Shown here piece after piece: positions 33,526 through 43,829 of a DNA stretch of 64,000 bases. Each line of letters opens with the position of its first letter. The stretch's first letter is position 1. A program made the translations under genes and the position numbers. Under the pieces are notes generated by a model, which saw only the letters and a list, made by a program, of their open reading frames with translations, was not told where the DNA came from and ran no database searches. This DNA comes from Agreia sp. PsM10 (GTDB lineage: Bacteria > Actinomycetota > Actinomycetes > Actinomycetales > Microbacteriaceae): the NCBI RefSeq assembly GCF_030433855.1, contig NZ_JARUXC010000017.1, positions 1 through 64,000 on the forward strand, given 5' to 3'.

Positions 33526-34397
33526 TCCGGCCCGAATCGCTGTACGACCGCGTGGCCATGGAGGCATCGGCCGTCGTCATCCGGAGATACTCGACCTCGT
33601 TCGGTCTCGCGTCGAAGCTGCTGTCTCCCGACGTGCGGCAGCATGTCGAGAACATCTACGCCCTCGTGCGGCTCGCCGACGAGGTCGTCGACGGGGTCGC
33701 CGCAGAGGCTCGCCTCGGCGCCGACGCCATACGAGCCCAGCTCGATGCGCTCGAGAGCGAGACGAACGAGGCGATGCGCTGCGGCTTCAGCACCAACCTG
33801 GTGGTGCACGCGTTCGCGCTCACGGCCCGCGAGACCGGATTCGGCGAAGAGCTCTCGGCCCCGTTCTACGCGTCGATGCGCGCAGACCTGAGCCAGACCG
33901 AGCACACGCCCGAGTCGTTCGACCTCTACGTCTACGGATCCGCCGAGGTCGTCGGTCTGATGTGCCTCAAAGCATTCCTCGTCGGCCACCGCTATTCCGA
34001 CGAAGACGAGGCGCGCCTCGTCGACGGCGCCCGGCACCTCGGCGCGGCCTTTCAGAAGATCAACTTCCTGCGCGACCTCGCGGCCGACTTCACGGCCCTC
34101 GGCCGCAGCTACTTTCCCGGGGTCGACGTGGACTCGTTCACCGAGGCGCAGAAGGCCGTCATCATCGACGACATCCAGAACGACCTCGACATCGCCTGCT
34201 CGACCCTGACGCTGCTGCCGAGCTCGTCGCGGCGCGCCGTGGTGCTCGCGCAGGGGCTCTTCGCCGAGCTGACCCGCCGTCTGCGCGAAACGCCGGCCTC
34301 CGTGCTGGTGACCACCCGCATCCGTGTGCCCAACCCCGTTAAGATGCGAATCGCGGCCCTCGCTGCCGCGGGTCGTCTACCGAAGGAGCACGAGTGA
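33522..34397 (+). CDS. crtB: Phytoene synthase
   Basis: 291-residue enzyme joining two GGPP molecules into phytoene. The Asp-rich motifs are DEVVD (53-57) and the region QKINFLRDLAADF, with YVYGSAEVVGLMCL between. The ATG at 33522 overlaps the crtE stop (ATGA), and the GTG start of crtI overlaps its own stop (GTGA). It acts at the membrane surface. Confidence 0.95.
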   Translation: MIRPESLYDRVAMEASAVVIRRYSTSFGLASKLLSPDVRQHVENIYALVRLADEVVDGVAAEARLGADAIRAQLDALESETNEAMRCGFSTNLVVHAFALTARETGFGEELSAPFYASMRADLSQTEHTPESFDLYVYGSAEVVGLMCLKAFLVGHRYSDEDEARLVDGARHLGAAFQKINFLRDLAADFTALGRSYFPGVDVDSFTEAQKAVIIDDIQNDLDIACSTLTLLPSSSRRAVVLAQGLFAELTRRLRETPASVLVTTRIRVPNPVKMRIAALAAAGRLPKEHE

Positions 34398-36229
34398 CAG
34401 CCAGCATCCCCACCGGTGACAGCACCGACTTGCAGGGAGAGGCCCGGCGGGCCATCGTCATCGGAGCCGGAATCAGCGGGCTTGCCAGCGCCGCCCTGCT
34501 CGCCCGCGAGGGATACGAGGTGACCCTGCTCGAGAAGCAGGGTGCGGTCGGAGGCCGCGCGGGCGTCTGGAGGAAAGACGGCTTCACGTTCGACACGGGC
34601 CCCTCCTGGTACCTGATGCCCGAGGTCTTCGACCACTTCTACAAGCTCATGGGCACCTCGGCCGCAGAGCAGCTCGACCTCACCCGCCTCGACCCGGGCT
34701 ACCGCGTGTTCTTCGAGGGGGAGGAGACGACGGTCGACATCCGCAGCGACCTCGAGTCGAACCTCGAGCTGTTCGAATCGATCGAGCCCGGCGCCGGGGT
34801 GAAGATGGCCGGCTACCTCGACTCCGCCGCCGAGACCTACGACCTCGCCAAGAAGTACTTCCTCTACTCCACGTTCCAAGACCTCAAACCGCTCGCCGTC
34901 GGGCCCGTCGTCACGCGCACACCCCGCCTCGTGCGCCTGCTCACCGAGACGCTGGCCAGCTTCGCCGGTCGCACCGTGCGCGATCCGCGACTGCAGCAGA
35001 TCCTCGGCTATCCCGCCGTCTTCCTGGGTTCGTCGCCGTATGCCGCTCCGAGCATGTACCACCTCATGAGCCACCTCGACATGAACGACGGCGTGCTCTA
35101 CCCCCAGGGCGGCTTCGGCCAGGTGATCGCCAGCATCGAGAACATCGCTCGAGACGCGGGCGTCGACATCCACACCGGCGCGACCGTGACCCGCATCGTG
35201 CTCGAACTCGACCCCACGCTGAAGGCTCCCGAGCCCGAGAAGAGCGTCTACGACTACGAGACCACCGAGTTCGACACGAACGTCATCGACCGCGACGAGC
35301 TGCGGCGCATGCTCGCGGGCGAGGCGGATGCGCAGGGCTCCACGGCGCCGGCACCCGCGGTGGCGACCGACGTCGTGGCCGGGCCACCGGCATCCGATCG
35401 CAGCCGTGTCGGCGGCGTGCACTACGTCGACGACGAGGGGCGCGCCCACGAGCTGGAGGCGGAACTGGTCGTCGCCACGGCAGACCTGCGTCACGTCGAG
35501 ACCACCATGCTGCTGCCCGAGCTGCAGACCTACCCCGAGTCGTACTGGCAGAAGAAGACCGCCGGGCCCAGCGCCGTGCTGGTGTACCTGGGCGTCTCGG
35601 GCGAGCTGCCGGAGCTCGCGCACCATTCGCTGTTCTTCACGAAGGACTGGAAGGGCGACTTCGGCAAGATCTTCGGAGCGAGCCGCTTCGGGCGCTTCGG
35701 GCCGAAGGGGGCCACGTCGGTTCCCGAGCCCGCGTCGATCTACGTCTGCCGGCCCAGCGCCACCGACGATACGGTCGCGCCCGAAGGCCACGAGAACATC
35801 TTCATCCTCGTTCCGATTCCGGCCGACCCCGGCATCGGCCACGGCGGCGAGAACGGCCAGGGGGATGCCCGGGTCGAGAGGATCGCCGACGCCGCGATCG
35901 CGCAGGTGGCCGAGTGGGCCGGCATCCCCGACCTCGCCGACCGCATCGTGGTGCGGCGCACCGTGGGGCCCGCCGACTTCGTCGACGACCTCAACTCGTG
36001 GAAGGGCACCGCACTCGGCCCGGCGCACACCCTGGGCCAGAGCGCGTTCTTCCGAGCCGGCAACGTGTCGAAGAAGGTCGACGGGCTCGTCTACGCCGGA
36101 GGATCCACGATTCCCGGTATCGGCCTGCCCATGTGCCTGATCAGCGCGGAGCTCGTGATCAAGCGGCTGCGCGGCGACACCAGCACGGGAGCACTGGCGG
36201 AGCCGGTTGTGGCGGAGCCCGGCGACTGA
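34394..36229 (+). CDS. crtI: Phytoene desaturase
   Basis: 611-residue FAD enzyme converting phytoene to lycopene. The dinucleotide motif GAGISGLASAALLAREGYE begins at residue 24, and the C-terminal YAGGSTIPGIGLPMCLISAE is the CrtI signature. It is longer than most CrtI (~500-550) because of an insertion at about residues 277-340, with acidic YDYETTEFDTN and an Ala/Pro-rich stretch. Whether the insertion has a function is unknown. It starts with GTG and ends TGATG into crtYe. Confidence 0.94.
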   Translation: MTASIPTGDSTDLQGEARRAIVIGAGISGLASAALLAREGYEVTLLEKQGAVGGRAGVWRKDGFTFDTGPSWYLMPEVFDHFYKLMGTSAAEQLDLTRLDPGYRVFFEGEETTVDIRSDLESNLELFESIEPGAGVKMAGYLDSAAETYDLAKKYFLYSTFQDLKPLAVGPVVTRTPRLVRLLTETLASFAGRTVRDPRLQQILGYPAVFLGSSPYAAPSMYHLMSHLDMNDGVLYPQGGFGQVIASIENIARDAGVDIHTGATVTRIVLELDPTLKAPEPEKSVYDYETTEFDTNVIDRDELRRMLAGEADAQGSTAPAPAVATDVVAGPPASDRSRVGGVHYVDDEGRAHELEAELVVATADLRHVETTMLLPELQTYPESYWQKKTAGPSAVLVYLGVSGELPELAHHSLFFTKDWKGDFGKIFGASRFGRFGPKGATSVPEPASIYVCRPSATDDTVAPEGHENIFILVPIPADPGIGHGGENGQGDARVERIADAAIAQVAEWAGIPDLADRIVVRRTVGPADFVDDLNSWKGTALGPAHTLGQSAFFRAGNVSKKVDGLVYAGGSTIPGIGLPMCLISAELVIKRLRGDTSTGALAEPVVAEPGD

Positions 36230-36591
36230 TGGGTCTGCTGTACCTGCTCGCGCTCCTCGTCTCGATCACGGGCATGGTGGTGCTCGACCGTCGATTCGGG
36301 CTGTTCTTCTTCCGCGACGCGCGGCGGGCATCCATCGTTCTCGTCGCGGGGCTCGTGTTCTTCGTCGGCTGGGATCTGGCCGGCATCGGGCTCGGCATCT
36401 TCTTCCGCGGAGAGACCTCGTTCATGACCGGTCTTCAGCTGGCGCCCGAGCTGCCGGTCGAGGAGATCTTCTTCCTCACCCTGCTCTGCTATCTGACGAT
36501 GAACCTGTTCGGGTTCCTGACGCGGGCATCCGCCGGTCGCGCGGCCGGCGGTCGCGCGGGCGCTGCCCGTCGCGACGAGGTGCGCCCGTGA
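36229..36591 (+). CDS. crtYe: C50 carotenoid cyclase subunit Ye
   Basis: 120-residue membrane protein of the heterodimeric lycopene-cyclase family, with three helices and the conserved ELPVEEIFF motif. Together with CrtYf it cyclises the ends of C50 flavuxanthin-type carotenoids. The pair's ring type (beta, epsilon or gamma) cannot be told from sequence here. The C-terminal ~20 residues are Arg/Ala/Gly-rich. The ATG shares one base with the crtI stop. Confidence 0.9.
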   Translation: MGLLYLLALLVSITGMVVLDRRFGLFFFRDARRASIVLVAGLVFFVGWDLAGIGLGIFFRGETSFMTGLQLAPELPVEEIFFLTLLCYLTMNLFGFLTRASAGRAAGGRAGAARRDEVRP

Positions 36592-36902
36592 CCTACTGGA
36601 CGCTCAACGCGATCTTCCTCGCGGTCGTCGCGCTGGTCGCGATCGTCGCGGCCGTGCGCATCCGGAGCACCCGGCCGTGGGTCGCGGTCGCCATCGCCCT
36701 CGGTGTTCTGCTGGTGATGACCGCGGTCTTCGACAACGTGATGATCGGAATCGGGCTGGTCGGATACGAGCCCTCCCTCATCTCGGGGGCCTTCATCGGA
36801 ATCGCACCGCTCGAGGACTTCGCCTACGCGATCGCCGCCGCCGTTCTGCTGCCGTCGCTGTGGATGCTGCTGGGCGCGACAGAGCGTGAGGAGCGCGCAT
36901 GA
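36588..36902 (+). CDS. crtYf: C50 carotenoid cyclase subunit Yf
   Basis: 104-residue partner cyclase subunit with three helices and the motif APLEDFAYAI, equivalent to the PxE(E/D) motif of CrtYe. GTG start at 36588 overlapping the crtYe stop. The end overlaps crtEb by ATGA, so stoichiometric coupled translation is likely. Confidence 0.9.
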   Translation: MTYWTLNAIFLAVVALVAIVAAVRIRSTRPWVAVAIALGVLLVMTAVFDNVMIGIGLVGYEPSLISGAFIGIAPLEDFAYAIAAAVLLPSLWMLLGATEREERA

Positions 36903-37759
36903 TCCGCCAGCTGCTGCTGTCGTCGCGGCCCCTCTCGTGGGTCAACACCGCGTTTCCGTTCGCCGCCGGATACCTGCTGGTCACGCGCGAGGTCGACCTC
37001 GTGTTCGTGCTGGGCACCCTGTACTTCCTGATCCCCTACAACCTCGCGATGTACGGGATCAACGACGTCTTCGACTACGAGTCCGACATGCGCAATCCGC
37101 GCAAGGGCGGGGTCGAGGGTGCCGTGCTCGACAAGTCTCTGCATCGGCCGACCCTCTGGGCGGTGGTCATCACGAATGTGCCGTTCATCGTGTACCTGGT
37201 GCTGGTCGGATCGCCCCTGTCGTGGCTCGTGCTCGCCGTGAGCCTCTTCGCCGTGCTCGCCTACAGTGCGCCGAAGCTGCGGTTCAAGGAGCGCCCGTTC
37301 ATCGACTCGCTCACCTCGAGCACCCACTTCGTGAGTCCGGCGGTCTACGGGCTGGTGCTGGCCGGGGCGGCGTTCACGCCGGCGCTCTGGGCCGTGCTGG
37401 CCGCGTTCTTCCTCTGGGGCGTCGCCAGCCACGCGTTCGGTGCGGTGCAGGACATCGTGGCCGACAGGGAGGGCGGCATCGCGTCGATCGCCACCGTCAT
37501 CGGGGGCGCCGCCACCGTGCGCTTCGCCTTCGTGGCCTACCTGCTCGGCGGAGTGCTGATGCTCTTCACCACGTGGCCGGGTCCGCTGGGAGGACTGCTC
37601 GTGCTGCCATACGCGCTGAGCGTGCTGCCGTACTGGTCGATCGCCGACGCCGACGCCGAGCGGGCCAACAACGGGTGGCGACGCTTCCTGCTGTTCAACT
37701 TCGTGTGCGGATTCGTGGTGACCATGCTGCTGATCTGGCTGTGGGTGCTGGTTCCCTGA
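36899..37759 (+). CDS. crtEb: Lycopene elongase (UbiA prenyltransferase)
   Basis: 286-residue membrane prenyltransferase that adds C5 units to lycopene to give C50 carotenoids. The first Asp-rich motif is GINDVFDYESD with N55, D56, D59 and D63; the second is DIVADREGG. About eight helices are predicted. It is the last gene of the operon. Its presence with crtYe/crtYf means the end product is a cyclic C50 carotenoid of the decaprenoxanthin, sarcinaxanthin or C.p.450 type. It converges with the next gene 9 bp away. Confidence 0.93.
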   Translation: MIRQLLLSSRPLSWVNTAFPFAAGYLLVTREVDLVFVLGTLYFLIPYNLAMYGINDVFDYESDMRNPRKGGVEGAVLDKSLHRPTLWAVVITNVPFIVYLVLVGSPLSWLVLAVSLFAVLAYSAPKLRFKERPFIDSLTSSTHFVSPAVYGLVLAGAAFTPALWAVLAAFFLWGVASHAFGAVQDIVADREGGIASIATVIGGAATVRFAFVAYLLGGVLMLFTTWPGPLGGLLVLPYALSVLPYWSIADADAERANNGWRRFLLFNFVCGFVVTMLLIWLWVLVP

Positions 37760-37768
37760 GTCGAGCTC

Positions 37769-38737
37769 TCAGCCATCGGGCTCGTAGTGCAGGTTCGGCC
37801 ACGTCGAGCGGCCCGTCCATCCTCTTTTCTGCAACTCGCTCTCGATCAGCAGCAGGATGTGGTGCGGCTGCCGCAGGTCTGATCGCATGACATCGACGGT
37901 CTTCCAGTCGATCGCGTCGAGCTTGCGCTGACGTCGGATGTCGTTCTCCCAGGCGTCGTGGCTCGTGGCGTGCACGAATCCCTTGTACTCGATGCCGAGG
38001 GTGAAGCCGCGCACGCGCAGGTCGGGTGTCGCCAGAATGCGGCCGTTCTCGTCGCGCACCGGTTCGTTGACGATGAGTTCGGGGAAGCCGGCCCTCTGCA
38101 GCAGAAGCCGGAGTTCCGTCTCCTTCGGGGAGTCCACGCGTTCCCGGACCGCATCGAGCGCCTCGGCGATGAGGCTTCGGTGGCGTCGGCCGGGGTGCAT
38201 GGATGCCGCCGTGCGCAGCCGCTGCGGTGTGGTGAACGGGCGGCGCGTGCCGTCGGCCTCGCGGAATCCGCGCAGCAGGTAGTCTCCCGCCGCCACGAGT
38301 TCGAGGAGGTCGAGCTGGGTCGCGAGGTCGAGCCAGGTCTGCTCGGCGGTGGACATCCGGAGCCCGCGGGAATCGAGCCACAGGGTCGGGCGCGGTGCCG
38401 TCGAGTGGCCGGTGACCCCGCGTGCTCGGGGCGGCCGGAGTGGGCGCATGGCCGTCACGTGGATGTCGGCGGCTCTCTCGAGTCGCCGCGGCAGGGGGCA
38501 TCCGAACAGGAGCGCGGCAGTGGAGTGGCTGATGTACGATTCGGGTGGAGCGACGGACTGCCAGGCCAGGCAGCGCTGCCTCAGGGTCGGCGCGGTCGAG
38601 GCGAGACGGGTTCCGTAGAACGGGGCGGCCAGATCGGATGCGCGGAGCCGGCCGCGGCTCACTCCGCGATCGCGGGCTGCGCGCACCGAAAAGGATGCGC
38701 CGCGAAGGCCCTCGGGCAGTGGGGAGGGATGCGGCAT
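37769..38737 (-). CDS. Endonuclease-fold hypothetical protein
   Basis: 322-residue soluble protein of a kind common in actinobacteria. The C-terminal domain (about 200-315) has a Vsr/DUF559-like PD-(D/E)xK pattern: TPDLRVRGFTLGIEYKG gives the Asp and Glu-x-Lys, and a conserved DAWENDIRRQRKLDAIDW follows. The N-terminal part (about 1-180) resembles AbiEi-like antitoxin or winged-helix regions in such proteins. The ATG at 38737 is preferred. It may be a DNA-processing or defence protein. No toxin or methylase partner is adjacent, so its role stays open. Confidence 0.7.
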   Translation of the reverse strand: MPHPSPLPEGLRGASFSVRAARDRGVSRGRLRASDLAAPFYGTRLASTAPTLRQRCLAWQSVAPPESYISHSTAALLFGCPLPRRLERAADIHVTAMRPLRPPRARGVTGHSTAPRPTLWLDSRGLRMSTAEQTWLDLATQLDLLELVAAGDYLLRGFREADGTRRPFTTPQRLRTAASMHPGRRHRSLIAEALDAVRERVDSPKETELRLLLQRAGFPELIVNEPVRDENGRILATPDLRVRGFTLGIEYKGFVHATSHDAWENDIRRQRKLDAIDWKTVDVMRSDLRQPHHILLLIESELQKRGWTGRSTWPNLHYEPDG

Positions 38738-38809
38738 CCGCTCAGTGTCGCCGAGGCCGTGGATCCGCGTCGGCAATTCTCCACAGGGCGAGACCCGCCG
38801 CCTGCCGAC

Positions 38810-38866
38810 TGAGATGTCACAGATGGCGGCTTCTAGACGGATCGGACGACCATCTGCGACACCTCA
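38810..38866. repeat. Inverted-repeat element C, copy 1
   Basis: The left arm GAGATGTCACAGATGG and right arm CCATCTGCGACACCTC form an imperfect palindrome around ~24 nt. A close relative follows at 38893-38951 in the same orientation. It lies in the 277-bp space before the UMF1 transporter. Confidence 0.75.
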
Positions 38867-38892
38867 CCCGGAGATCCGGAGGCCGCGAGGGG

Positions 38893-38951
38893 TTGATGTG
38901 GCACAGATGGTGGGTTCTTCGCGAATCAGGCAGCCATCTGCGACATCTCAA
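38893..38951. repeat. Inverted-repeat element C, copy 2
   Basis: The left arm TTGATGTGGCACAGATGG and right arm CCATCTGCGACATCTCAA resemble copy 1 at both ends, while the centre differs. No gene is seen between 38738 and 39014; this pair is the only structure there. Confidence 0.75.
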
Positions 38952-39014
38952 CGGCCGGGCGACGGGCACCGGGGGCAAAGGCGCAGGGCGCGGGGCAGCG
39001 GATGCCCGGGGCGG

Positions 39015-40460
39015 CTAGGGCGCGTCGGCGGCGGCGCGCAGGTCGGGGAGTTTCACGAGCAGCATCAGCACCAGGCCCACCGCCACCACGAGCACGATGC
39101 CGAGGATGCCCCAGTACTGCGCTCCCGCCACGGCGATGAACAGCGCCCAGAGGCCGGGGGAGATGAAGCTGGCCGCGCGACCCGTCGTGGCGTAGAGGCC
39201 GAAGATCTCGCCCTCGCGCCCCGCGGGCGACACCCGCGCCAGCAGCGAACGCGACGCCGTCTGGGCGGGGCCGACGAAGAGGCAGAGGGCGAGGCCGCCG
39301 ATCCAGAACACGACCTTGCCCGCGTCGTGCAGGGCGAAGACGGCGGTGCCGGCGACGACGAGGCCGACGAGCGAGAACAGGATGACGGCGCGCGGCCCGA
39401 AGCGGTCGTCGAAGCGCCCGGAGATGATCGTGCTCACTCCGGCCACGAGGTTGGCGGCGATTCCGAAGGCGACGACCTCGAGGAACTCGAATCCGAAGGT
39501 GCCGGAGGCGATGATCGCCCCGAACGCGAACACCCCCGCCAGTCCGTCGCGGTACACGGCGCTGGCCACGAGGAACCAGAACGTGTGCCGGCTCTCGCGG
39601 TAGAGGCGCGCGATGTCTTTCACCAGAACCGCGTAGCTCGCGAAGAACCCGACCTTGGGGCCGACCGAGGGTGCCGGCGGAAGCTCCGGCACGAACACGA
39701 AGATGGGAATGGCGAAGATCACGGTCCAGACGGCACAGCCGACGGCGACGACACGGAACGGCAGACCGTTCTCCTGCGACAGCCCGAACCAGTCGGCGCT
39801 GTAGGCCACGACCACGACGACGAGGGCGACGATGCCGCCGATGTAGCCGAGGCCCCAGCCCAGCCCGCTGACCCGCCCGATCGTCTTCTTCGTCGACACC
39901 TGCACGAGCATCGCGTTGTAGTTCACTCCGGCGAGCTCGCTGAAGACGCTTCCGATCGCCACGAGAGACGCCCCGAGAACGAAGTAGCTCGGCTGCCCCT
40001 GCACGAAGAACAGGCCGCCCATGCACAGCACCAGCAGCACCGTGTAGACCAGCAGGCCGCCCTTGCGGCTGCCCGTGCGGTCGGCGCGCTGGCCGAGCAC
40101 CGGCGCGAGCACCAGGATGACCAGCCCGGCCAGGAAGATCGCGAAGCCGAACCCGCTGGCCAGCTCGGCGAGGCCTGCGACCTTCACAGGATCATTCTTG
40201 GGCAGCGCGGCCACGTCGGCAGGCAGGAAGACGTCGGTGGTGAGGTAGAGGGCCGTGAAGATGAAGGTGAGGATGACCGAATTGAAGGGCTGGGTTGCCC
40301 AGTCCCACAGCGCCCACGACCGAACCTGCCTCGCCGGAACGGGCTCCACTTGCAGGTCGAGCCCCACGGCCAATGCGGCGCCGGTGTTGGCGACAAGCGG
40401 CATCGCGGCCGGCGTCGAGGCGTCGTCTGGGCCGGCTGCGTCGCCGGAATTCTGGGTCAT
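39015..40460 (-). CDS. MFS transporter, UMF1 (Atg22-like) family
   Basis: 481-residue membrane protein with about 12 helices. The N-terminal segment WALWDWATQPFNSVILTFIF is the hallmark of the UMF1 group, related to yeast Atg22 amino-acid effluxers; GQRADRTGSRKGGL and SGRFDDRFGPRAVI are MFS loops. The ATG at 40460 (MTQNSGDAAG) starts an acidic cytoplasmic N-terminus of about 50 residues. Bacterial members are presumed exporters of small molecules. The substrate is unknown. It is divergent from the ROK regulator. Confidence 0.88.
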   Translation of the reverse strand: MTQNSGDAAGPDDASTPAAMPLVANTGAALAVGLDLQVEPVPARQVRSWALWDWATQPFNSVILTFIFTALYLTTDVFLPADVAALPKNDPVKVAGLAELASGFGFAIFLAGLVILVLAPVLGQRADRTGSRKGGLLVYTVLLVLCMGGLFFVQGQPSYFVLGASLVAIGSVFSELAGVNYNAMLVQVSTKKTIGRVSGLGWGLGYIGGIVALVVVVVAYSADWFGLSQENGLPFRVVAVGCAVWTVIFAIPIFVFVPELPPAPSVGPKVGFFASYAVLVKDIARLYRESRHTFWFLVASAVYRDGLAGVFAFGAIIASGTFGFEFLEVVAFGIAANLVAGVSTIISGRFDDRFGPRAVILFSLVGLVVAGTAVFALHDAGKVVFWIGGLALCLFVGPAQTASRSLLARVSPAGREGEIFGLYATTGRAASFISPGLWALFIAVAGAQYWGILGIVLVVAVGLVLMLLVKLPDLRAAADAP

Positions 40461-40562
40461 GGTCACACAGTAGCCGTGCGCCGAGACGAGGCAGCGGACA
40501 ACGCGTGCACACGAGGTGAAATCGCCAGTGCCGCCGTGATCTTCCGGGCTAGGGTTAGACGC

Positions 40563-41774
40563 ATGAATCGGCACCCGGGGGGCCTCTTCGTGCGGGGGCG
40601 CGGAGGAGACACAGCAGATCTTCGGGAGCACAATCTCGCCCTGGTGCTGCGCCACCTGCGAGACCACGGCCCCTCGTCGAGGGCCCAGATCGCCGACTCG
40701 TCGACGCTCGGCCTGTCGACGCTGACGGGCATGATCGGCGAGCTGAAGGCTCTCGATCTCGTGACAGAGGGGCTCGCCGACACGCAGTCACGTCTCGGAC
40801 GTCCCACGCACGCCGTGTCGCTGTCGGGTGACGGCTGGGTCGTCGCGGGGCTCCGGGTGGATGTCGATGGCGTTCGGGCGAAGACGGCCACCGTCCGTGG
40901 CGATCACCTCGGCAGCTACGCCGATCGCGCCGACCTGCGCGGCGGCGATCCCGCACAGGCGATCCGGATGCTCGCGTCGGCGATCGATTGGATCGTCGAG
41001 TCGGTGGATCCCCCGCGAGTCCTGACGGCCGTGAGCATCGCTGTTGCGGGTCGCGTATCGCCCTGGGGCGACGTCGTCGTCCGATCCGACGCCCTCGAGT
41101 GGGCCGCCGTCGATCTCGCGAGCGGAGTGCGCGCCGAGCTGGCCGAGCGCGGCCGCGGAGGGGCCGTGGTGCAGGTCGTGAGCGACAGCGCCGCGGCCGC
41201 CCTCGGGCTCGTGCGCGGCGAATTGCGCGAGCGCATCGGAGAACGCACCATGCTGTACTTCGGCGGGGAGCGCACAGTGGCGGGCGGCGTGCTCGTCGCC
41301 GGTGAGCCGGCGATCCCCGGCGGCCTCGGCGAGTCGGACTTCGCGCGGATACCCGTGACCATCGAGGATGGCTCGTCGCGGCGACTCGGAGACGTGGTCG
41401 CCCTGGCAGGAGTGCTGACGACGGCGGGTGTGCGGTCCGTCCGGGAGGCCGCTCAACTCGTCGACCGTTCTCCCCGCGAGGCCCTGTCGATGCTGCTGGC
41501 GGCCGTGGCCGAAGGAGACGAGGCCGCAGCGGGCGCTGTGGCCGCCGTCATGGCCGCGTTGTCGCAGGCGATCGAGGCCGCCGTCGCGGTGGTCGGGGCC
41601 GAGGTCGTGGTGCTCGACGGCTACCTCGGCGTGCTCGGCACCCTCATCACCCCCTCCGTCGATGCGGAGGTCGAGGTGATCGCACTGCCCTCGCATCCGT
41701 CGAGGGTCGTCGACGGGGCCGTCTTCGCGGCGCGAGATGCCAGGCTGTCGCACCCGTCTCGCATCCGGGACTGA
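40563..41774 (+). CDS. ROK-family transcriptional regulator
   Basis: 403-residue protein with an N-terminal winged helix (about 15-75, LREHNLALVLRHLRDHGPSSRAQIADSSTLG) and a ROK domain (about 80-395). The usual ROK zinc motif CGxCGxxGC is absent and the kinase residues are poorly kept, so it is a regulator rather than a sugar kinase. ATG at 40563. It may control the divergent UMF1 transporter or distant sugar genes. No palindrome was noted in the 102-bp gap. Confidence 0.85.
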   Translation: MNRHPGGLFVRGRGGDTADLREHNLALVLRHLRDHGPSSRAQIADSSTLGLSTLTGMIGELKALDLVTEGLADTQSRLGRPTHAVSLSGDGWVVAGLRVDVDGVRAKTATVRGDHLGSYADRADLRGGDPAQAIRMLASAIDWIVESVDPPRVLTAVSIAVAGRVSPWGDVVVRSDALEWAAVDLASGVRAELAERGRGGAVVQVVSDSAAAALGLVRGELRERIGERTMLYFGGERTVAGGVLVAGEPAIPGGLGESDFARIPVTIEDGSSRRLGDVVALAGVLTTAGVRSVREAAQLVDRSPREALSMLLAAVAEGDEAAAGAVAAVMAALSQAIEAAVAVVGAEVVVLDGYLGVLGTLITPSVDAEVEVIALPSHPSRVVDGAVFAARDARLSHPSRIRD

Positions 41775-41796
41775 CCCTACCGGCGAGCCGTCGTTC

Positions 41797-41823
41797 AAAG
41801 TTGAGTCGTGCTAGCTCAACTTT
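41797..41823. promoter_or_regulatory. HAIR-like inverted repeat 1 upstream of dnaK
   Basis: AAAGTTGAG (41797-41805) and CTCAACTTT (41815-41823) are perfectly complementary around 9 bp. It resembles the HspR-bound HAIR element (CTTGAGT-N7-ACTCAAG) with T-to-G changes. It lies upstream of a TTGACA hexamer at 41836. Confidence 0.75.
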
Positions 41824-41862
41824 AGCTGTGAGGACTTGACAGGGATTTCGCTCGCTGGCAAG

Positions 41863-41883
41863 CTTGAGTCAACAAGGCTCAAC
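41863..41883. promoter_or_regulatory. HAIR element 2 upstream of dnaK
   Basis: CTTGAGT-N7-GCTCAAC matches the HAIR consensus CTTGAGT-N7-ACTCAAG at 12 of 14 positions. It lies 73 bp before dnaK and just downstream of the TTGACA at 41836-41841, so HspR bound here would block the operon promoter. Confidence 0.85.
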
Positions 41884-41955
41884 CCTTGTGAGAACTTAGA
41901 CATTCTTGAAGTGAGAACGTCGGTCCCGCCAGCAAAACAAGGAGATATCACTCAC

Positions 41956-43827
<1,872 letters not shown>

Positions 43828-43829
43828 CC

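Noticed and set aside
37769-38737. Defence or toxin-antitoxin system
   Set aside because: The protein has an AbiEi/Vsr-like look, but there is no partner toxin, methylase or other defence gene beside it. It is recorded only as a nuclease-fold protein.
40563-41774. ROK glucokinase
   Set aside because: The N-terminal winged helix is present, and the zinc motif and catalytic pattern of sugar kinases are missing.
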